Counted from the stretch's first letter, positions 35,498 through 44,721 are shown. The stretch is DNA of 63,732 nucleotides from DUVY01 sp036562755 (GCA_036562755.1 DATCJN010000040.1:1-63732); one strand, 5' to 3'. The notes: generated from the letters alone by a model not told the origin. Numbers and translations are program-made.

Positions 35498-35668
35498 TTA
35501 TTCGGCAGAAATTGCGCCCACAGGGCAAACCTCGGCGCAGCTGCCGCAGTCAATGCATGCATCCGCGTTGATTTCGTATTTGGTTTCGCCTTCCGAAATA
35601 GCGTCTACAGGGCATTCGGCGACGCAGCTTCCGCAAGAGATGCATTCATCACTAATTTTGTGTGCCAT
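35498..35668 (-). CDS. 2[4Fe-4S] clostridial-type ferredoxin
   Basis: A 56-residue ferredoxin with two CxxCxxCxxxCP motifs (CISCGSCVAECP and CIDCGSCAEVCP), each binding one [4Fe-4S] cluster. It is a low-potential electron carrier of anaerobes. AAGGAG lies before the ATG at 35668. It sits between ricT and trmN6, where B. subtilis has yabA. Being next to RicT, which itself binds Fe-S clusters, may be meaningful or incidental. Confidence 0.95.
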   Translation of the reverse strand: MAHKISDECISCGSCVAECPVDAISEGETKYEINADACIDCGSCAEVCPVGAISAE

Positions 35669-35731
35669 TTTTATATGCTCCTTATTTTTTATACATAAAT
35701 TATATAGCTATTTGCTAAAAATATCAACCCT

Positions 35732-36604
35732 TTAATCAATAAGGCTTTGAATGCTTTCATCGATTACCACGTCTTTTTCAAGCTCTTCAGCCAGCGTCTC
35801 TTTAGCCGTGATTTCTTCAAGCTTAAAGGCCATAATCTCATAGTCGTCTTTTACCAAGACCTTGACTTTGACGATTTCTTTTATCATGTTGTTATACACA
35901 ACGATTCCGGGGCCTTGGGGGGTGATAACTTCGCTGTTAATCTTGGGCATGCGCTTGGCTGTTTCGAGATAGTAGTCGTTTTCGTATTCCAAACAGCACA
36001 TAAGCCTGCCGCAAAGCCCGCTTATCTTAGACGGGTTTAAGGACAAGCATTGGTTTTTTGCCATTTTTATATTGACCTTGCTGTATTCCGTCAGATGACT
36101 GCAGCAGCAACAAACCCTGCCGCACGGACCAAGCCCGCCTATCATCTTGCACTCATCGCGCACGCCTATCTGTCTTAACTCTATGCGTATTTTGAACACA
36201 TAAGCCAAGTCCTTAACTAGCTCCCTAAAATCCACCCTGCCATCCGAGGTAAAATAAAAAATAATCTTATTTCCGTCAAATGTGTATTCCACATCCACGA
36301 GCTTCATATCCAAATTATGCTTTTTTATCTTCTCCTCGGCTATTCTCATGGCCTCGGGGATCTTGGCCTCTTGTTCTTGCAGCGTCTTTAAGTCCTCTTC
36401 GGTGGCCTTTCTTAATATAGGCTTTAAGGGCTGAACAATCTTGCTCTCGTCCACTTCGCGCGGGGTTATGACAATTGTGCCGTATTCTATTCCGCGCGCG
36501 GTCTCTACAATGACGCCGTCGCCTTCGTTGAGTTCAAAGTTTTCAGGCGAAAAATAATATATTTTATTGGTTTTTTTAAATTTTACTCCTGCAATTATCG
36601 GCAT
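35732..36604 (-). CDS. ricT: PSP1-domain protein RicT (YaaT)
   Basis: A 290-residue PSP1-domain protein. The cysteine-rich core GGLGPCGRVCCCCSHL and SGLCGRLMCCLEYE carries the residues that bind [4Fe-4S] clusters in the B. subtilis RicA-RicF-RicT (Y) complex, which helps RNase Y mature mRNAs and affects Spo0A activation. Partner genes ricA and ricF are not in the window. It overlaps the end of holB by 10 bp, the same order (holB-yaaT) as in B. subtilis. Confidence 0.93.
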   Translation of the reverse strand: MPIIAGVKFKKTNKIYYFSPENFELNEGDGVIVETARGIEYGTIVITPREVDESKIVQPLKPILRKATEEDLKTLQEQEAKIPEAMRIAEEKIKKHNLDMKLVDVEYTFDGNKIIFYFTSDGRVDFRELVKDLAYVFKIRIELRQIGVRDECKMIGGLGPCGRVCCCCSHLTEYSKVNIKMAKNQCLSLNPSKISGLCGRLMCCLEYENDYYLETAKRMPKINSEVITPQGPGIVVYNNMIKEIVKVKVLVKDDYEIMAFKLEEITAKETLAEELEKDVVIDESIQSLID

Positions 36605-37566
36605 AAAGCCTTAACCTCCAAATAAGAAAACAGCAACTCATCGATTATAGAAGTTGCGTTGCCGTTATAATGTAACCGTCTTCGCATTTTGACTATCAAG
36701 TCTAATATTTGCGTTGCAGCTTTTAAAGATATACTTGAAGCCGCAACCATTATATCATTAATCCTGTTTTTACACAAGACAAAGTTTATGTCGGCGCACT
36801 GAATTACCATAATATCCCTGACGACCGTATAAAACAGTTCCAAAAACTCTTTTAAGCGTTTTTTATGCTTGTCTATTTTTTCGTAATATTCCAGGATGTC
36901 CGAGCTTTTTTTCATGTTGTTGATTATATCAAACACCAAGTTATACATAGCTCGGTATTCTTCATCCGTCAGGTATTTTACCGCGGTTTCAAGTTTTCCG
37001 CCGCTGATAGAAGCCGCGATAGCGGCGTCCTCGCGGGCAAACTGAGAGCTTAACTGCTTTTCTATTTCTCGCGCGCCAAACTTTTCAAATTGATACACCT
37101 GCGAACGCGATAAAACGGTAGGCAGAACCATAGAAGGATCGCTTGCGAACATCAAAAACAAAACGCCCTTTTGGGGTTCTTCCAAGGTCTTTAAGAATTT
37201 GTTTTGGGCGGTAATATTCATCTCGTGCAAGTCATAAAGAACAAAGATATTCTTATCAGTGCTGTATGACTTTAGCGCGCTTTTTTCTATAATCTCGCTG
37301 ACATCGTCAACGGTAATCTTGCCCGAATAATAATGAATATCCGTATGCGTTTGGGAAAGCACCTTTTTGCAAGACGGACAAATAAAACACGGTTGGTTTT
37401 TTGAATCGCAAAAAATACGCGCAAGCAAAAGCGCGCTTAAGTTAGCTTTTACCTCGTTGTCATCCGTAATAATGAGATAACTGTGGGATAGGTTGTCCAG
37501 TCTTAAATCGTTATCTATTGTTTTATAAATACGCGTTTTTTCAAAAAGGTCTTTATAATTAATCAT
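36595..37566 (-). CDS. holB: DNA polymerase III subunit delta'
   Basis: A 323-residue clamp-loader subunit. It has an AAA+ fold with degenerate nucleotide site, as usual for delta'. It keeps the zinc module (CFICPSCKKV), the NKFLKTLEEPQKGVLFLM segment and the SRSQVYQF sensor-type motif (SRC in many homologues). It works with DnaX and HolA to load the sliding clamp. It sits 4 bp after darA and overlaps ricT. Confidence 0.9.
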   Translation of the reverse strand: MINYKDLFEKTRIYKTIDNDLRLDNLSHSYLIITDDNEVKANLSALLLARIFCDSKNQPCFICPSCKKVLSQTHTDIHYYSGKITVDDVSEIIEKSALKSYSTDKNIFVLYDLHEMNITAQNKFLKTLEEPQKGVLFLMFASDPSMVLPTVLSRSQVYQFEKFGAREIEKQLSSQFAREDAAIAASISGGKLETAVKYLTDEEYRAMYNLVFDIINNMKKSSDILEYYEKIDKHKKRLKEFLELFYTVVRDIMVIQCADINFVLCKNRINDIMVAASSISLKAATQILDLIVKMRRRLHYNGNATSIIDELLFSYLEVKALCR

Positions 37567-37570
37567 CTAT

Positions 37571-37897
37571 CTAAACTTTAATTATCTTCTCGGTTTCTAC
37601 TACGAATATGGTCGCGCCGCCAACTACTATTTCTTTAGTGTTTTCGTTTTCGATTGCTTCGCGGTATTCTCGGATTACTTTGCTTACGTCGTATTTATGC
37701 TGTTTGCAAGTATTTTTTATAATATCTATGGCTTGGTCTGCCCTTTCGGCGTGTGTTCCTATTAGTAATGTGTTAGTGCCCACCTTCAAAAAACCGCCCG
37801 TTGACGACATCTTGGTTACGGAAAATCCGCCTTTAAGGAGCGATTTTATCAAAGGCTTTGTGTCGCTTTTGCTCACTACGGCAATTATAAGCTTCAT
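37571..37897 (-). CDS. darA: Cyclic-di-AMP receptor DarA (PstA/YaaQ)
   Basis: A 108-residue PII-like protein. The N-terminal MKLIIAVVSKSD, the TKMSSTGGFLKVGTNTLLIG loop (c-di-AMP pocket) and the C-terminal GGATIFVVETEKIIKV strand match the DarA family. It binds c-di-AMP as a trimer; its downstream partner is unknown in all species. The tmk-darA-holB order is conserved in Firmicutes. It implies that the organism makes c-di-AMP. Confidence 0.93.
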   Translation of the reverse strand: MKLIIAVVSKSDTKPLIKSLLKGGFSVTKMSSTGGFLKVGTNTLLIGTHAERADQAIDIIKNTCKQHKYDVSKVIREYREAIENENTKEIVVGGATIFVVETEKIIKV

Positions 37898-37967
37898 TTT
37901 CCCCTCTTCCCCCTGATTGTCTTATTACAATATCTTATTATACAATAAACCAAAATATCAAATCAAT

Positions 37968-38591
37968 TTATATAACACCGCGCTCAATTAGCGCATCTAT
38001 CATCAGCCTAAAAGTGCGCTCTTTATCGCCGGAAGCGTCAATACTTATTATTCTTTCGGGATATTGCTCTATTAAACTCAAAAAACCCTCGTAAACCTTC
38101 TGGTGAAAGGCTATGTCTTCGTTTTCCATGCGGTCGTTTTGGTCTTGTCCGCCCTTTCTCAAAAAGGCGTTTACGGGCGGAACGTCCAAAAATATGGTCG
38201 CGTCAGGCCAGCAATTAGGGGTGGTTAATTCAAATATTTTTTTGACTATGTCTGTTCCCAAACCCCTGGCGTAACCTTGATAGGCCAAAGTAGAATCTAT
38301 AAATCTGTCGCAAATGACATATTTGCCCGATTGCAAAGAAGGCAAAATAAGTCCGTTGACATGTTCCACTCTTGCAGCGGTGTAAAGCAATAATTCGGTA
38401 ATACCCGACATTTTTTTAAGGTTGGGGTTTAAGATAAGTTCGCGGATTTTTTCGGCTTCAGGAGTGCCGCCAGGCTCTCTAGTGTCAACCACTTCAATAT
38501 TCTTGCTTTTTAAATATTCGATTAAAAGCTTCTTTTGGGTGGTTTTGCCGCTGCCGTCGCAACCTTCGAATGTGATAAATTTCGCTTTCAT
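37968..38591 (-). CDS. tmk: Thymidylate kinase
   Basis: A 207-residue P-loop kinase phosphorylating dTMP to dTDP. The Walker A motif is FEGCDGSGKTTQ; TREPGGTPEAEKIRELIL is the DR(E)-type substrate motif, and DRFIDSTLAYQGYARG is typical. The LID region (LRKGGQDQNDRMENED) carries the basic residues. It is encoded 73 bp after the decarboxylase gene and upstream of darA, as in B. subtilis. Confidence 0.95.
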   Translation of the reverse strand: MKAKFITFEGCDGSGKTTQKKLLIEYLKSKNIEVVDTREPGGTPEAEKIRELILNPNLKKMSGITELLLYTAARVEHVNGLILPSLQSGKYVICDRFIDSTLAYQGYARGLGTDIVKKIFELTTPNCWPDATIFLDVPPVNAFLRKGGQDQNDRMENEDIAFHQKVYEGFLSLIEQYPERIISIDASGDKERTFRLMIDALIERGVI

Positions 38592-38664
38592 TGGTGACCT
38601 AAAAAATTAAAAAACTATTAAAGCGGCTTGCCCTACCGCTTTATTAATTTTAACACAAAATATC

Positions 38665-39948
38665 TTACTTTAACACTAGAATTTTGCCGTTGTTAAGCCC
38701 AAAGGTGTTATTGGACGAAAGAATTTCTATAATCTCTTTGGTTATAATCTCGCCTCTGGCTATTACGGGCAAACAAGGCGGGAACAAGCCGGCTTCTATC
38801 GCGCTTATACGCCCTTCGCTTTCTTGCAAATCCACGTATTCGGTTTCTCTCATGGACGCGTCTATAAAGCTTAGCGCTCTTGCGGGCTTGATAGGGATAC
38901 GCTTGCTGTAATCAAACGAAGGAAGGTCTTGAGCCTTTTTAAATAAGTCTTGAAGGCCCTCGCTAAGTTTTTTTACGGTTTCTACAGTGTCCACTATGGA
39001 AACAATAAAGACAATGTATCTTTCGTTGCCAAACTCGCAATAAATATTATGATATTTTTGCAAAAACCTGTCCGCTTGCGAGCCGTTTATGTTATAAGGC
39101 TTTAGATCAATGACTATGCGGGTAAAGTCGTCGTTTTTCACCCTAAAAGGCAGATATTTTTCAACGGCGTCTTTTAAAGTGTTGAAATGCTCGGCATGCT
39201 CAATTAAATATTCGGTAGCAAACTCAAGCCCTGCCAAAAACAAAAAAGACGGACTGGTAGTAGTGCTCAAAGCCAGTATATTTTTTACGGCTTTTTCGAG
39301 CTTTTCGTCGTTGACATTTAAATAAGCGGTTTGGGTAAACGCGGGCAAAGTCTTGTGCGCGCTTAAAACGCAAGCGTCTGCAAACTCCGTGGCGTTGGGA
39401 GGAAGGCTCTCTGCCGCCCCAAAATGCGCCCCGTGCGCCGCGTCGACTAATAAGTATCTGTCGCCTATTATGTCTTTTATCGCTTTTAAATCGGCGTCAA
39501 AACCGTAATAATTGGGCGCAGTCAAAAACACAGCTTGGGCGTCAGGGTTGGCCGCTATCGCCTTTTCTATAATCTTAGGGGAAAGCGGCATTGATATATC
39601 TTCGCTGATTTCGTTTTCTACTATTATCGGCTCGACGCCCGACAACAGGCACCCGTTAAAAATAGACTTATGGGAAGCCCTTGCCACTATAATTCGGCCT
39701 TTGGGCAGAGCGGAAATTAAGGTCAAAATGCCGCTCGTAGTGCCGCTAATTAAATAATGCGTATATTTTGCGCTATAATAGTGCGCGGTTTTTTTTTCCG
39801 CGGCGGACAAATAGGAAGTGGTGCTGCCGTAACCCACCAAATCCAATTCGGTTATGTCTAAAGCGTCTAACAGTCCTTTATGCCCGGGCGTATGAAATCT
39901 TAACGGATTGTTTCGGGCGTATTGTTTTATAAGCTCGTATATGTTCAT
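38665..39948 (-). CDS. Orn/Lys/Arg decarboxylase-family PLP enzyme (YaaO-like)
   Basis: A 427-residue fold-type I PLP enzyme. It starts with the RFHTPGHKG motif of this group, has LVDAAHGAHFG, and the Schiff-base lysine in SAHKTLPAFTQTAYL. It is shorter than inducible lysine/arginine decarboxylases, matching the compact Firmicutes SpeA/YaaO form. Reaction: amino acid to polyamine precursor (agmatine, cadaverine or putrescine); substrate not assignable. It lies upstream of tmk, as yaaO does in B. subtilis. Confidence 0.88.
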   Translation of the reverse strand: MNIYELIKQYARNNPLRFHTPGHKGLLDALDITELDLVGYGSTTSYLSAAEKKTAHYYSAKYTHYLISGTTSGILTLISALPKGRIIVARASHKSIFNGCLLSGVEPIIVENEISEDISMPLSPKIIEKAIAANPDAQAVFLTAPNYYGFDADLKAIKDIIGDRYLLVDAAHGAHFGAAESLPPNATEFADACVLSAHKTLPAFTQTAYLNVNDEKLEKAVKNILALSTTTSPSFLFLAGLEFATEYLIEHAEHFNTLKDAVEKYLPFRVKNDDFTRIVIDLKPYNINGSQADRFLQKYHNIYCEFGNERYIVFIVSIVDTVETVKKLSEGLQDLFKKAQDLPSFDYSKRIPIKPARALSFIDASMRETEYVDLQESEGRISAIEAGLFPPCLPVIARGEIITKEIIEILSSNNTFGLNNGKILVLK

Positions 39949-39959
39949 TAGTAAAACCT

Positions 39960-40787
39960 TTACATACTATATTTTGTTGCATTTTGCTTAAGATAATTTA
40001 TTGCGTCCCACGCTTGTTTGTTAAAAATATCTTGGGATTCCGCGTTAAATACGCCCTTGTTTCCGCCGCCGACTTTGTTAGATAAATTGGTGCCGATGAC
40101 GCCTATATAATATTTGGTTTGTTGCTGCTGATCATAGAAGAAAAAGATATTAGGCCCAAGCGAATTTAATTCAATGCCGTATCTAATATTGAGAAGCTCG
40201 TCGGGTATTTCCAAATCCTCGAATTCTTTTTTTATCTCTTGTTTTTGAGCCTCGTCCAAAACAAAATACGCGGTAAAATCGTTTTCTTTTAGATAAGGTT
40301 CTATTACCGTAGTTTTATTATCGGCAGTAACTGTAAAGCCCTCAAAAACGCTGCCCTTAATGCTCTGGTTTCCCAGTTTAAAATCATAATTAAAATCCAA
40401 ACCTACCAGCCTGCCGGTCGCGGCAAGATATCTAAAAGCGTCTTCTCGGGCTATGACTAAGTCGTGTGTGTTAAAAGAAGTAGAAAGAATCGCGAAAATA
40501 GAGGATTTATCGTTATAATCGTGATATACAAAGTTGACTTCTTTAACGGAATCGTCGCCTAAGCCGTTTAGATAATTTACAAAGTCAGTTTCAAACTCTT
40601 TGGTCTTTTCGTTTGAAACTCCCACCATTACAAAAAAGTCTATCTTTTGATAGTCTTTTATTTTATCCAGCATGGAATAAATAAAATACCATAAAAAGAT
40701 AGCTATCAATATAAAGATTATATACTTAAACCAATCATATTCTAAATGATTGTTAAGTCTTTCTTTAGTTATCTTGTTATCCATCAT
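39960..40787 (-). CDS. Membrane-anchored protein of unknown function
   Basis: I do not recognise this family. It has 275 residues: about 20 mostly charged residues, one membrane helix (about 23-45, WFKYIIFILIAIFLWYFIYSML), then a soluble, probably external domain with alternating strands and helices. The segments HDLVIAREDAFRYLAATGRLVGLDF and IEPYLKENDFTAYFVLDEAQ are faintly like solute-binding-protein folds. It has no cysteine. Its ATG overlaps the lysS stop, with AGAAAGGA as ribosome binding site; the decarboxylase gene follows 11 bp later. Coupling to lysS and the polyamine-type enzyme gives context but no function. Confidence 0.75.
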   Translation of the reverse strand: MMDNKITKERLNNHLEYDWFKYIIFILIAIFLWYFIYSMLDKIKDYQKIDFFVMVGVSNEKTKEFETDFVNYLNGLGDDSVKEVNFVYHDYNDKSSIFAILSTSFNTHDLVIAREDAFRYLAATGRLVGLDFNYDFKLGNQSIKGSVFEGFTVTADNKTTVIEPYLKENDFTAYFVLDEAQKQEIKKEFEDLEIPDELLNIRYGIELNSLGPNIFFFYDQQQQTKYYIGVIGTNLSNKVGGGNKGVFNAESQDIFNKQAWDAINYLKQNATKYSM

Positions 40788-42274
40788 TCCTTTCTAGGTT
40801 TCATAGTAGGGAATAATATTACGTCCCTTATGGACGGGCTGTCTGTCAAAAGCATTACGAGCCTGTCTATGCCTATGCCTAATCCGCCGGTAGGAGGCAT
40901 GCCGTATTCAAGAGCGGTGACAAAATCTTCGTCGTTCATCTGGGCTTCTTCGTCGCCTTCCACTCTCTTTTGGGCTTGCTCCAAAAATCTAGCTCTTTGG
41001 TCTATAGGGTCGTTTAGCTCGCTGTAAGCATTGGCCATTTCTCTGCCGCCTATAAACATCTCAAACCTTTCGGTAAGCCTAGGGTCAGAGGGCTTTTTCT
41101 TGGCCAAAGGCGAAACTTCCACGGGATAATCTATAACAAAGGTAGGCTGAATCAGCTTGTCCTCTACCAATTGGTCAAACGCGTCGTATAAAAGCTCGCC
41201 CCAAGTGTTCGCCTCGGTCTCGACGCCCTTTGCTAAAACTTCTTTCTTTAGTTGATTAATATCATCGGTCTTAGAAAAATCTATGCCTACATATTCTTTT
41301 ACGGCGTCCAGCATAGAAAGCCTTCTAAAAGGCGTGGATAAATCAATAGACACGCCGTTATAGGTTATATTCTTATCGGACTTTAGCTTGTCCAAAACAT
41401 AGCTGTATATATTCTCGGTCAAGACCATCATGTCGTTGTAATCGCAATAAGCCGCGTATAATTCTACCATGGTAAACTCGGGATTGTGCTTTACGCTCAT
41501 ACCCTCGTTTCTAAACATTCTGCCCAGCTCATATACCTTCTCGAATCCGCCTACTATAAGCCTCTTTAGGTACAACTCGGGCGCAATACGCATATACATC
41601 TTTAGACCCAAAGTGTTGTGATAGGTCTCAAAAGGACGCGCGTTCGCTCCGCCTACTATGGTATTTAAAATAGGCGTTTCGACTTCCAAAAATCCTTGAG
41701 AATCCAGGTATTCTCTTATAGCGGTTATTATCTTGCTTCGGGTGACAAAGGCTTCTTTAACTTCAGGGTTAGCAATCAAGTCAAGGTATCTTTGACGGTA
41801 ACGAAGATCTGTATCCTTTAATCCGTGATATTTCTCAGGCAACGGCAGCAAGGACTTGCTCAAAAGCTCGATTTTTTCCACATGGACACTTATCTCGCCC
41901 TTTTGAGTTCTAAATACCTTGCCGCAAACTCCTAAGATATCGCCGATATCCCATTTTTTGAACTCTTCATAGTCCAGCTCGGGCGTGTCCGCTCTGACAT
42001 AGATTTGGATTTTTCCCAAATTGTCCTGCAAATGCGCAAAGCTGGCCTTGCCCATAATCCTTCGGGTTATCATTCTGCCCGCGATTTTGACGTCTTTGCC
42101 GTCTAGTTCGTCAAAATTGTTGATTATATCCAAAGAATAATGGGTTTTATCAAAACGCGTCTTTTCGTAAGGATTCTTGCCTTCTTGGATGAGCGCGTCA
42201 AGCTTTTCCTTTCTTTGCAAAAAAATCTCGTTTTGATCCTGTTCTTGAATTGCCGTTTCTAATTCGTTTGACAT
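40784..42274 (-). CDS. lysS: Lysyl-tRNA synthetase, class II
   Basis: A 496-residue class IIb synthetase charging tRNA-Lys. It has an N-terminal OB-fold anticodon-binding domain (VKIAGRMITRRIMGKASFAHL), motif 2 (FEKVYELGRMFRNEGMSVKHNPEFTMVELY) and motif 3 (GLGIGIDRLVMLLTDSPSIRDVILFPTMKP). It follows greA by 43 bp, a conserved Firmicutes pair, and probably uses the same promoter. Confidence 0.97.
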   Translation of the reverse strand: MSNELETAIQEQDQNEIFLQRKEKLDALIQEGKNPYEKTRFDKTHYSLDIINNFDELDGKDVKIAGRMITRRIMGKASFAHLQDNLGKIQIYVRADTPELDYEEFKKWDIGDILGVCGKVFRTQKGEISVHVEKIELLSKSLLPLPEKYHGLKDTDLRYRQRYLDLIANPEVKEAFVTRSKIITAIREYLDSQGFLEVETPILNTIVGGANARPFETYHNTLGLKMYMRIAPELYLKRLIVGGFEKVYELGRMFRNEGMSVKHNPEFTMVELYAAYCDYNDMMVLTENIYSYVLDKLKSDKNITYNGVSIDLSTPFRRLSMLDAVKEYVGIDFSKTDDINQLKKEVLAKGVETEANTWGELLYDAFDQLVEDKLIQPTFVIDYPVEVSPLAKKKPSDPRLTERFEMFIGGREMANAYSELNDPIDQRARFLEQAQKRVEGDEEAQMNDEDFVTALEYGMPPTGGLGIGIDRLVMLLTDSPSIRDVILFPTMKPRKE

Positions 42275-42317
42275 ACTATATCCCTTAAGTTTTTTTAAGT
42301 TGAAATAAATATGTTTA

Positions 42318-42782
42318 TTAGCTAATCTTCAAAATCTTAAATTTAATCTTGCCCGAAGGAACAGTTACCTCGACTACATCGTTTTGCTTATGTCCCAATA
42401 GCGCTTTGCCGATGGGAGATTCTTTGCTCAATTTGTTTTGGTCGGGGTCGCTTTCGGCCGCGCCCACGATTTTGTAAGTAAACTTCTCGTTTAAATCCAA
42501 GTCCAAAATCTTAACAGTGCTGCCCACGCTTACCACGTCCACATCGTGCTGCCCTTCCTCTATAACGATAGCGGTGCGCAGTTTGTTTTCAATCTCAAAA
42601 ATTTCCCCTTCGATCATCGCTTGTTCTTCTTTCGCGGCGTCGTATTCCGCGTTCTCGCTGATATCGCCGAATTCTCTAGCTTCTTTAATGCGTTCGGCGA
42701 CTTCGCGTCTTGCGACATTTTTTAAATAGTTTAATCTTTCCTCAAGCTTCTTTTTGCCTTCAGCTGTGATTTCTTGCGGCAT
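42318..42782 (-). CDS. greA: Transcription elongation factor GreA
   Basis: A 154-residue factor that rescues backtracked RNA polymerase by stimulating transcript cleavage. It has an N-terminal antiparallel coiled coil with DISENAEYDAAKEEQ at its tip (acidic cleavage residues) and a C-terminal FKBP-like domain ending SPIGKALLGHKQNDVVEV. It is the first gene of the greA-lysS group behind a near-consensus promoter. AAAGGAG lies before the ATG. Confidence 0.96.
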   Translation of the reverse strand: MPQEITAEGKKKLEERLNYLKNVARREVAERIKEAREFGDISENAEYDAAKEEQAMIEGEIFEIENKLRTAIVIEEGQHDVDVVSVGSTVKILDLDLNEKFTYKIVGAAESDPDQNKLSKESPIGKALLGHKQNDVVEVTVPSGKIKFKILKIS

Positions 42783-42828
42783 TTTATAAGCTCCTTTAAA
42801 TTAAATAATTGTCTTATTTAATTGAAAT

Positions 42829-42857
42829 ATTATATATTATGCTATTGCTAAAGTCAA
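42829..42857 (-). promoter_or_regulatory. Strong sigma-A promoter for greA-lysS and downstream genes
   Basis: On the minus strand, TTGACT (42857-42852), a 17-nt spacer and a perfect TATAAT (42834-42829). The leader then contains an inverted repeat AATTAAATAA/TTATTTAATT (about 42797-42822) before the greA ribosome binding site. Confidence 0.85.
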
Positions 42858-42985
42858 TCTATCTTGTAAAAACATTTAATTGTATTTTAGCGGCTTGTGT
42901 TTGTTAACTTGATTAAAACAGATTAAAAATATACATAAACAAAGAGCTTTTAGATAATTATATGCCTAAAACTATCCAAAATGAA

Positions 42986-44170
42986 TTATTTTTTTCGAGC
43001 TTGGACGAATTCTTCTATGCGTTTTAAGGCTTCGGTAAGACTCTTTAAGCCGGTAGCGTAACAAGCCCTTACATGATATTTTCCAAACTCGCCAAAAACC
43101 GAACCAGGAATCACAGCTACATGTTTTTCTTCCAATAACCTTTCGGCAAATTCGTCTCCGTCCATTCCGGTAATTTCCACGTTGGGAAATGCGTAAAACG
43201 CGCCGCGCGGCTCAAAGCATTTAAGGCCCATCTCGTTAAATCTATGTACCACCAGCCTGCGCCTTTTGTCGTAGTCCTGGCGCATAGCCAAAATATCCGA
43301 CCAGTTATCAGCCGCGCCGCCCTTTAAGGCTTCGATTGCGGCGTGTTGCGAAAAGGTAGGCGCGCACATTATGGTGTATTGGTGAATCTTTATTACGTGC
43401 TTTAAAAATTCTTTGGGCGCCGCCAAAAATCCAAGCCGCCAGCCCGTCATAGCGAACGCCTTGGAAAAACCGTTTATTACCACCGTTCTTTCTCTTAAGC
43501 CGTCCAGCGAAGCAATGCTTGTATGTTTAGCGCCGTAAGTCAGATAGCTGTATATCTCGTCCGAAATGACGATTAAATCGTGTTTAATTATTATGGGCGC
43601 TATTTTCTTTAGGTCGTCTATATCCATATAAGCGCCCGTGGGGTTATTGGGATAGGGCAAAATAATAGCCTTGGTTTTAGGAGTAATGGCGCTAAGCAGA
43701 TTTTCGGGCGTTAGTTTAAAATCGTCTTTTAATTCGGTCTTTACCGGCACCGCAACTCCGTCGCACAGCGTTACGCAAGGATGGTAAGACACATAGGACG
43801 GCTCCGGTATCAAAACCTCGTCGCCCGTTGAAATAATAGTTCTTAACGCCAGGTCTATGGCTTCGCTTGCGCCTACCGTAACCAATATTTCGTCGGCAGG
43901 GTTATATTTTAGCCCGTACATGCCGTCTAAGTATAAACTTATTTGCTCTCTTAAGGCGGGCATGCCCCAGTTTGAAGTATATTGCGTATAGCCCTTTTGA
44001 ATGCTTTTGATAGCGGCGTCTCGTATAGCCCAAGGCGTAACAAAATCGGGTTCGCCCACGCCCAAAGAAATAGCATCGGGAATTTCGTTGACCAAATCAA
44101 AAAATCTTCTTATGCCGCTTGGGCGCAACTTTTTGACTCTGTCGCTTATTCGGCTCTCGTAATCAAACAT
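42986..44170 (-). CDS. Class I/II aminotransferase
   Basis: A 394-residue fold-type I aminotransferase of the aspartate/aromatic (PatA-like) group. Motifs are SLGVGEPDFVTPW, PYPNNPTGAY, ISDEIYSYLTYG and the PLP lysine in NGFSKAFAMTGWRLG. The C-terminal arginine motif is YHVRACYATG. Likely substrates are aromatic amino acids or aspartate. The start overlaps the upstream Lrp/AsnC-type regulator gene by 8 nt, so the regulator may sense an amino acid handled by this enzyme. Confidence 0.9.
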   Translation of the reverse strand: MFDYESRISDRVKKLRPSGIRRFFDLVNEIPDAISLGVGEPDFVTPWAIRDAAIKSIQKGYTQYTSNWGMPALREQISLYLDGMYGLKYNPADEILVTVGASEAIDLALRTIISTGDEVLIPEPSYVSYHPCVTLCDGVAVPVKTELKDDFKLTPENLLSAITPKTKAIILPYPNNPTGAYMDIDDLKKIAPIIIKHDLIVISDEIYSYLTYGAKHTSIASLDGLRERTVVINGFSKAFAMTGWRLGFLAAPKEFLKHVIKIHQYTIMCAPTFSQHAAIEALKGGAADNWSDILAMRQDYDKRRRLVVHRFNEMGLKCFEPRGAFYAFPNVEITGMDGDEFAERLLEEKHVAVIPGSVFGEFGKYHVRACYATGLKSLTEALKRIEEFVQARKK

Positions 44171-44651
44171 ATACAGGCAGCCTCTTATTCAATTCTCCGT
44201 TTAGCAAGACTCCGCCGTCTTTATATTTTTTCAATATAAAATGGGTGGCAGTGCTTATGACTTTATCTAAGGTTGAAAGTTTTTGGGAGACAAACATAGC
44301 AACTTCTTTTAGGGTTTTGCCCTCGACTATGACCGCCAAATCGTAAGCTCCGCTCATCAGATACAGGCTTTTGACTTCCTCAAACTGATATATCTCTTCC
44401 GCAATAGCGTCAAAGCCCCTGTTATGCTGGGGCGTTACCTTAACTTCTATAAAAGCCTCGACCAAGTCTTTGCCCAACTTTTCTTCATTGATTACGGCGG
44501 TGTATTTTACTATAATGCCCTTATCCTCAAGAGACTTTATAGTGTCTTTTACCTTTTGCTCGTCCGCGCCAAGCATTACGGCTATTTCCTTAGGCGCGCG
44601 CCTTGAATCTTCCGTCAAGATTTTTATAATATCTTGTTCTAACTTGGTCAT
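44163..44651 (-). CDS. Lrp/AsnC-family transcriptional regulator
   Basis: A 162-residue regulator. The N-terminal winged helix-turn-helix (LEQDIIKILTEDSRRAPKEIAVMLGADEQKVKDTIKSLEDKGII) is followed by a RAM ligand-binding domain (VEAFIEVKVTPQHNRGFDAIAEEIYQFEEVKSLYLMSGAYDLAVIVEG). These proteins bind amino acids and form octamers on DNA. It is co-translated with the aminotransferase, its probable target and ligand link. AAAGGAG precedes the ATG. Confidence 0.92.
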   Translation of the reverse strand: MTKLEQDIIKILTEDSRRAPKEIAVMLGADEQKVKDTIKSLEDKGIIVKYTAVINEEKLGKDLVEAFIEVKVTPQHNRGFDAIAEEIYQFEEVKSLYLMSGAYDLAVIVEGKTLKEVAMFVSQKLSTLDKVISTATHFILKKYKDGGVLLNGELNKRLPVYV

Positions 44652-44721
44652 TTTGAACTCCTTTATTAAAGGTTTTTGGCTTTAACTATTGTATATGCTA
44701 TTGCTCTAATTAGGTGTGTTT

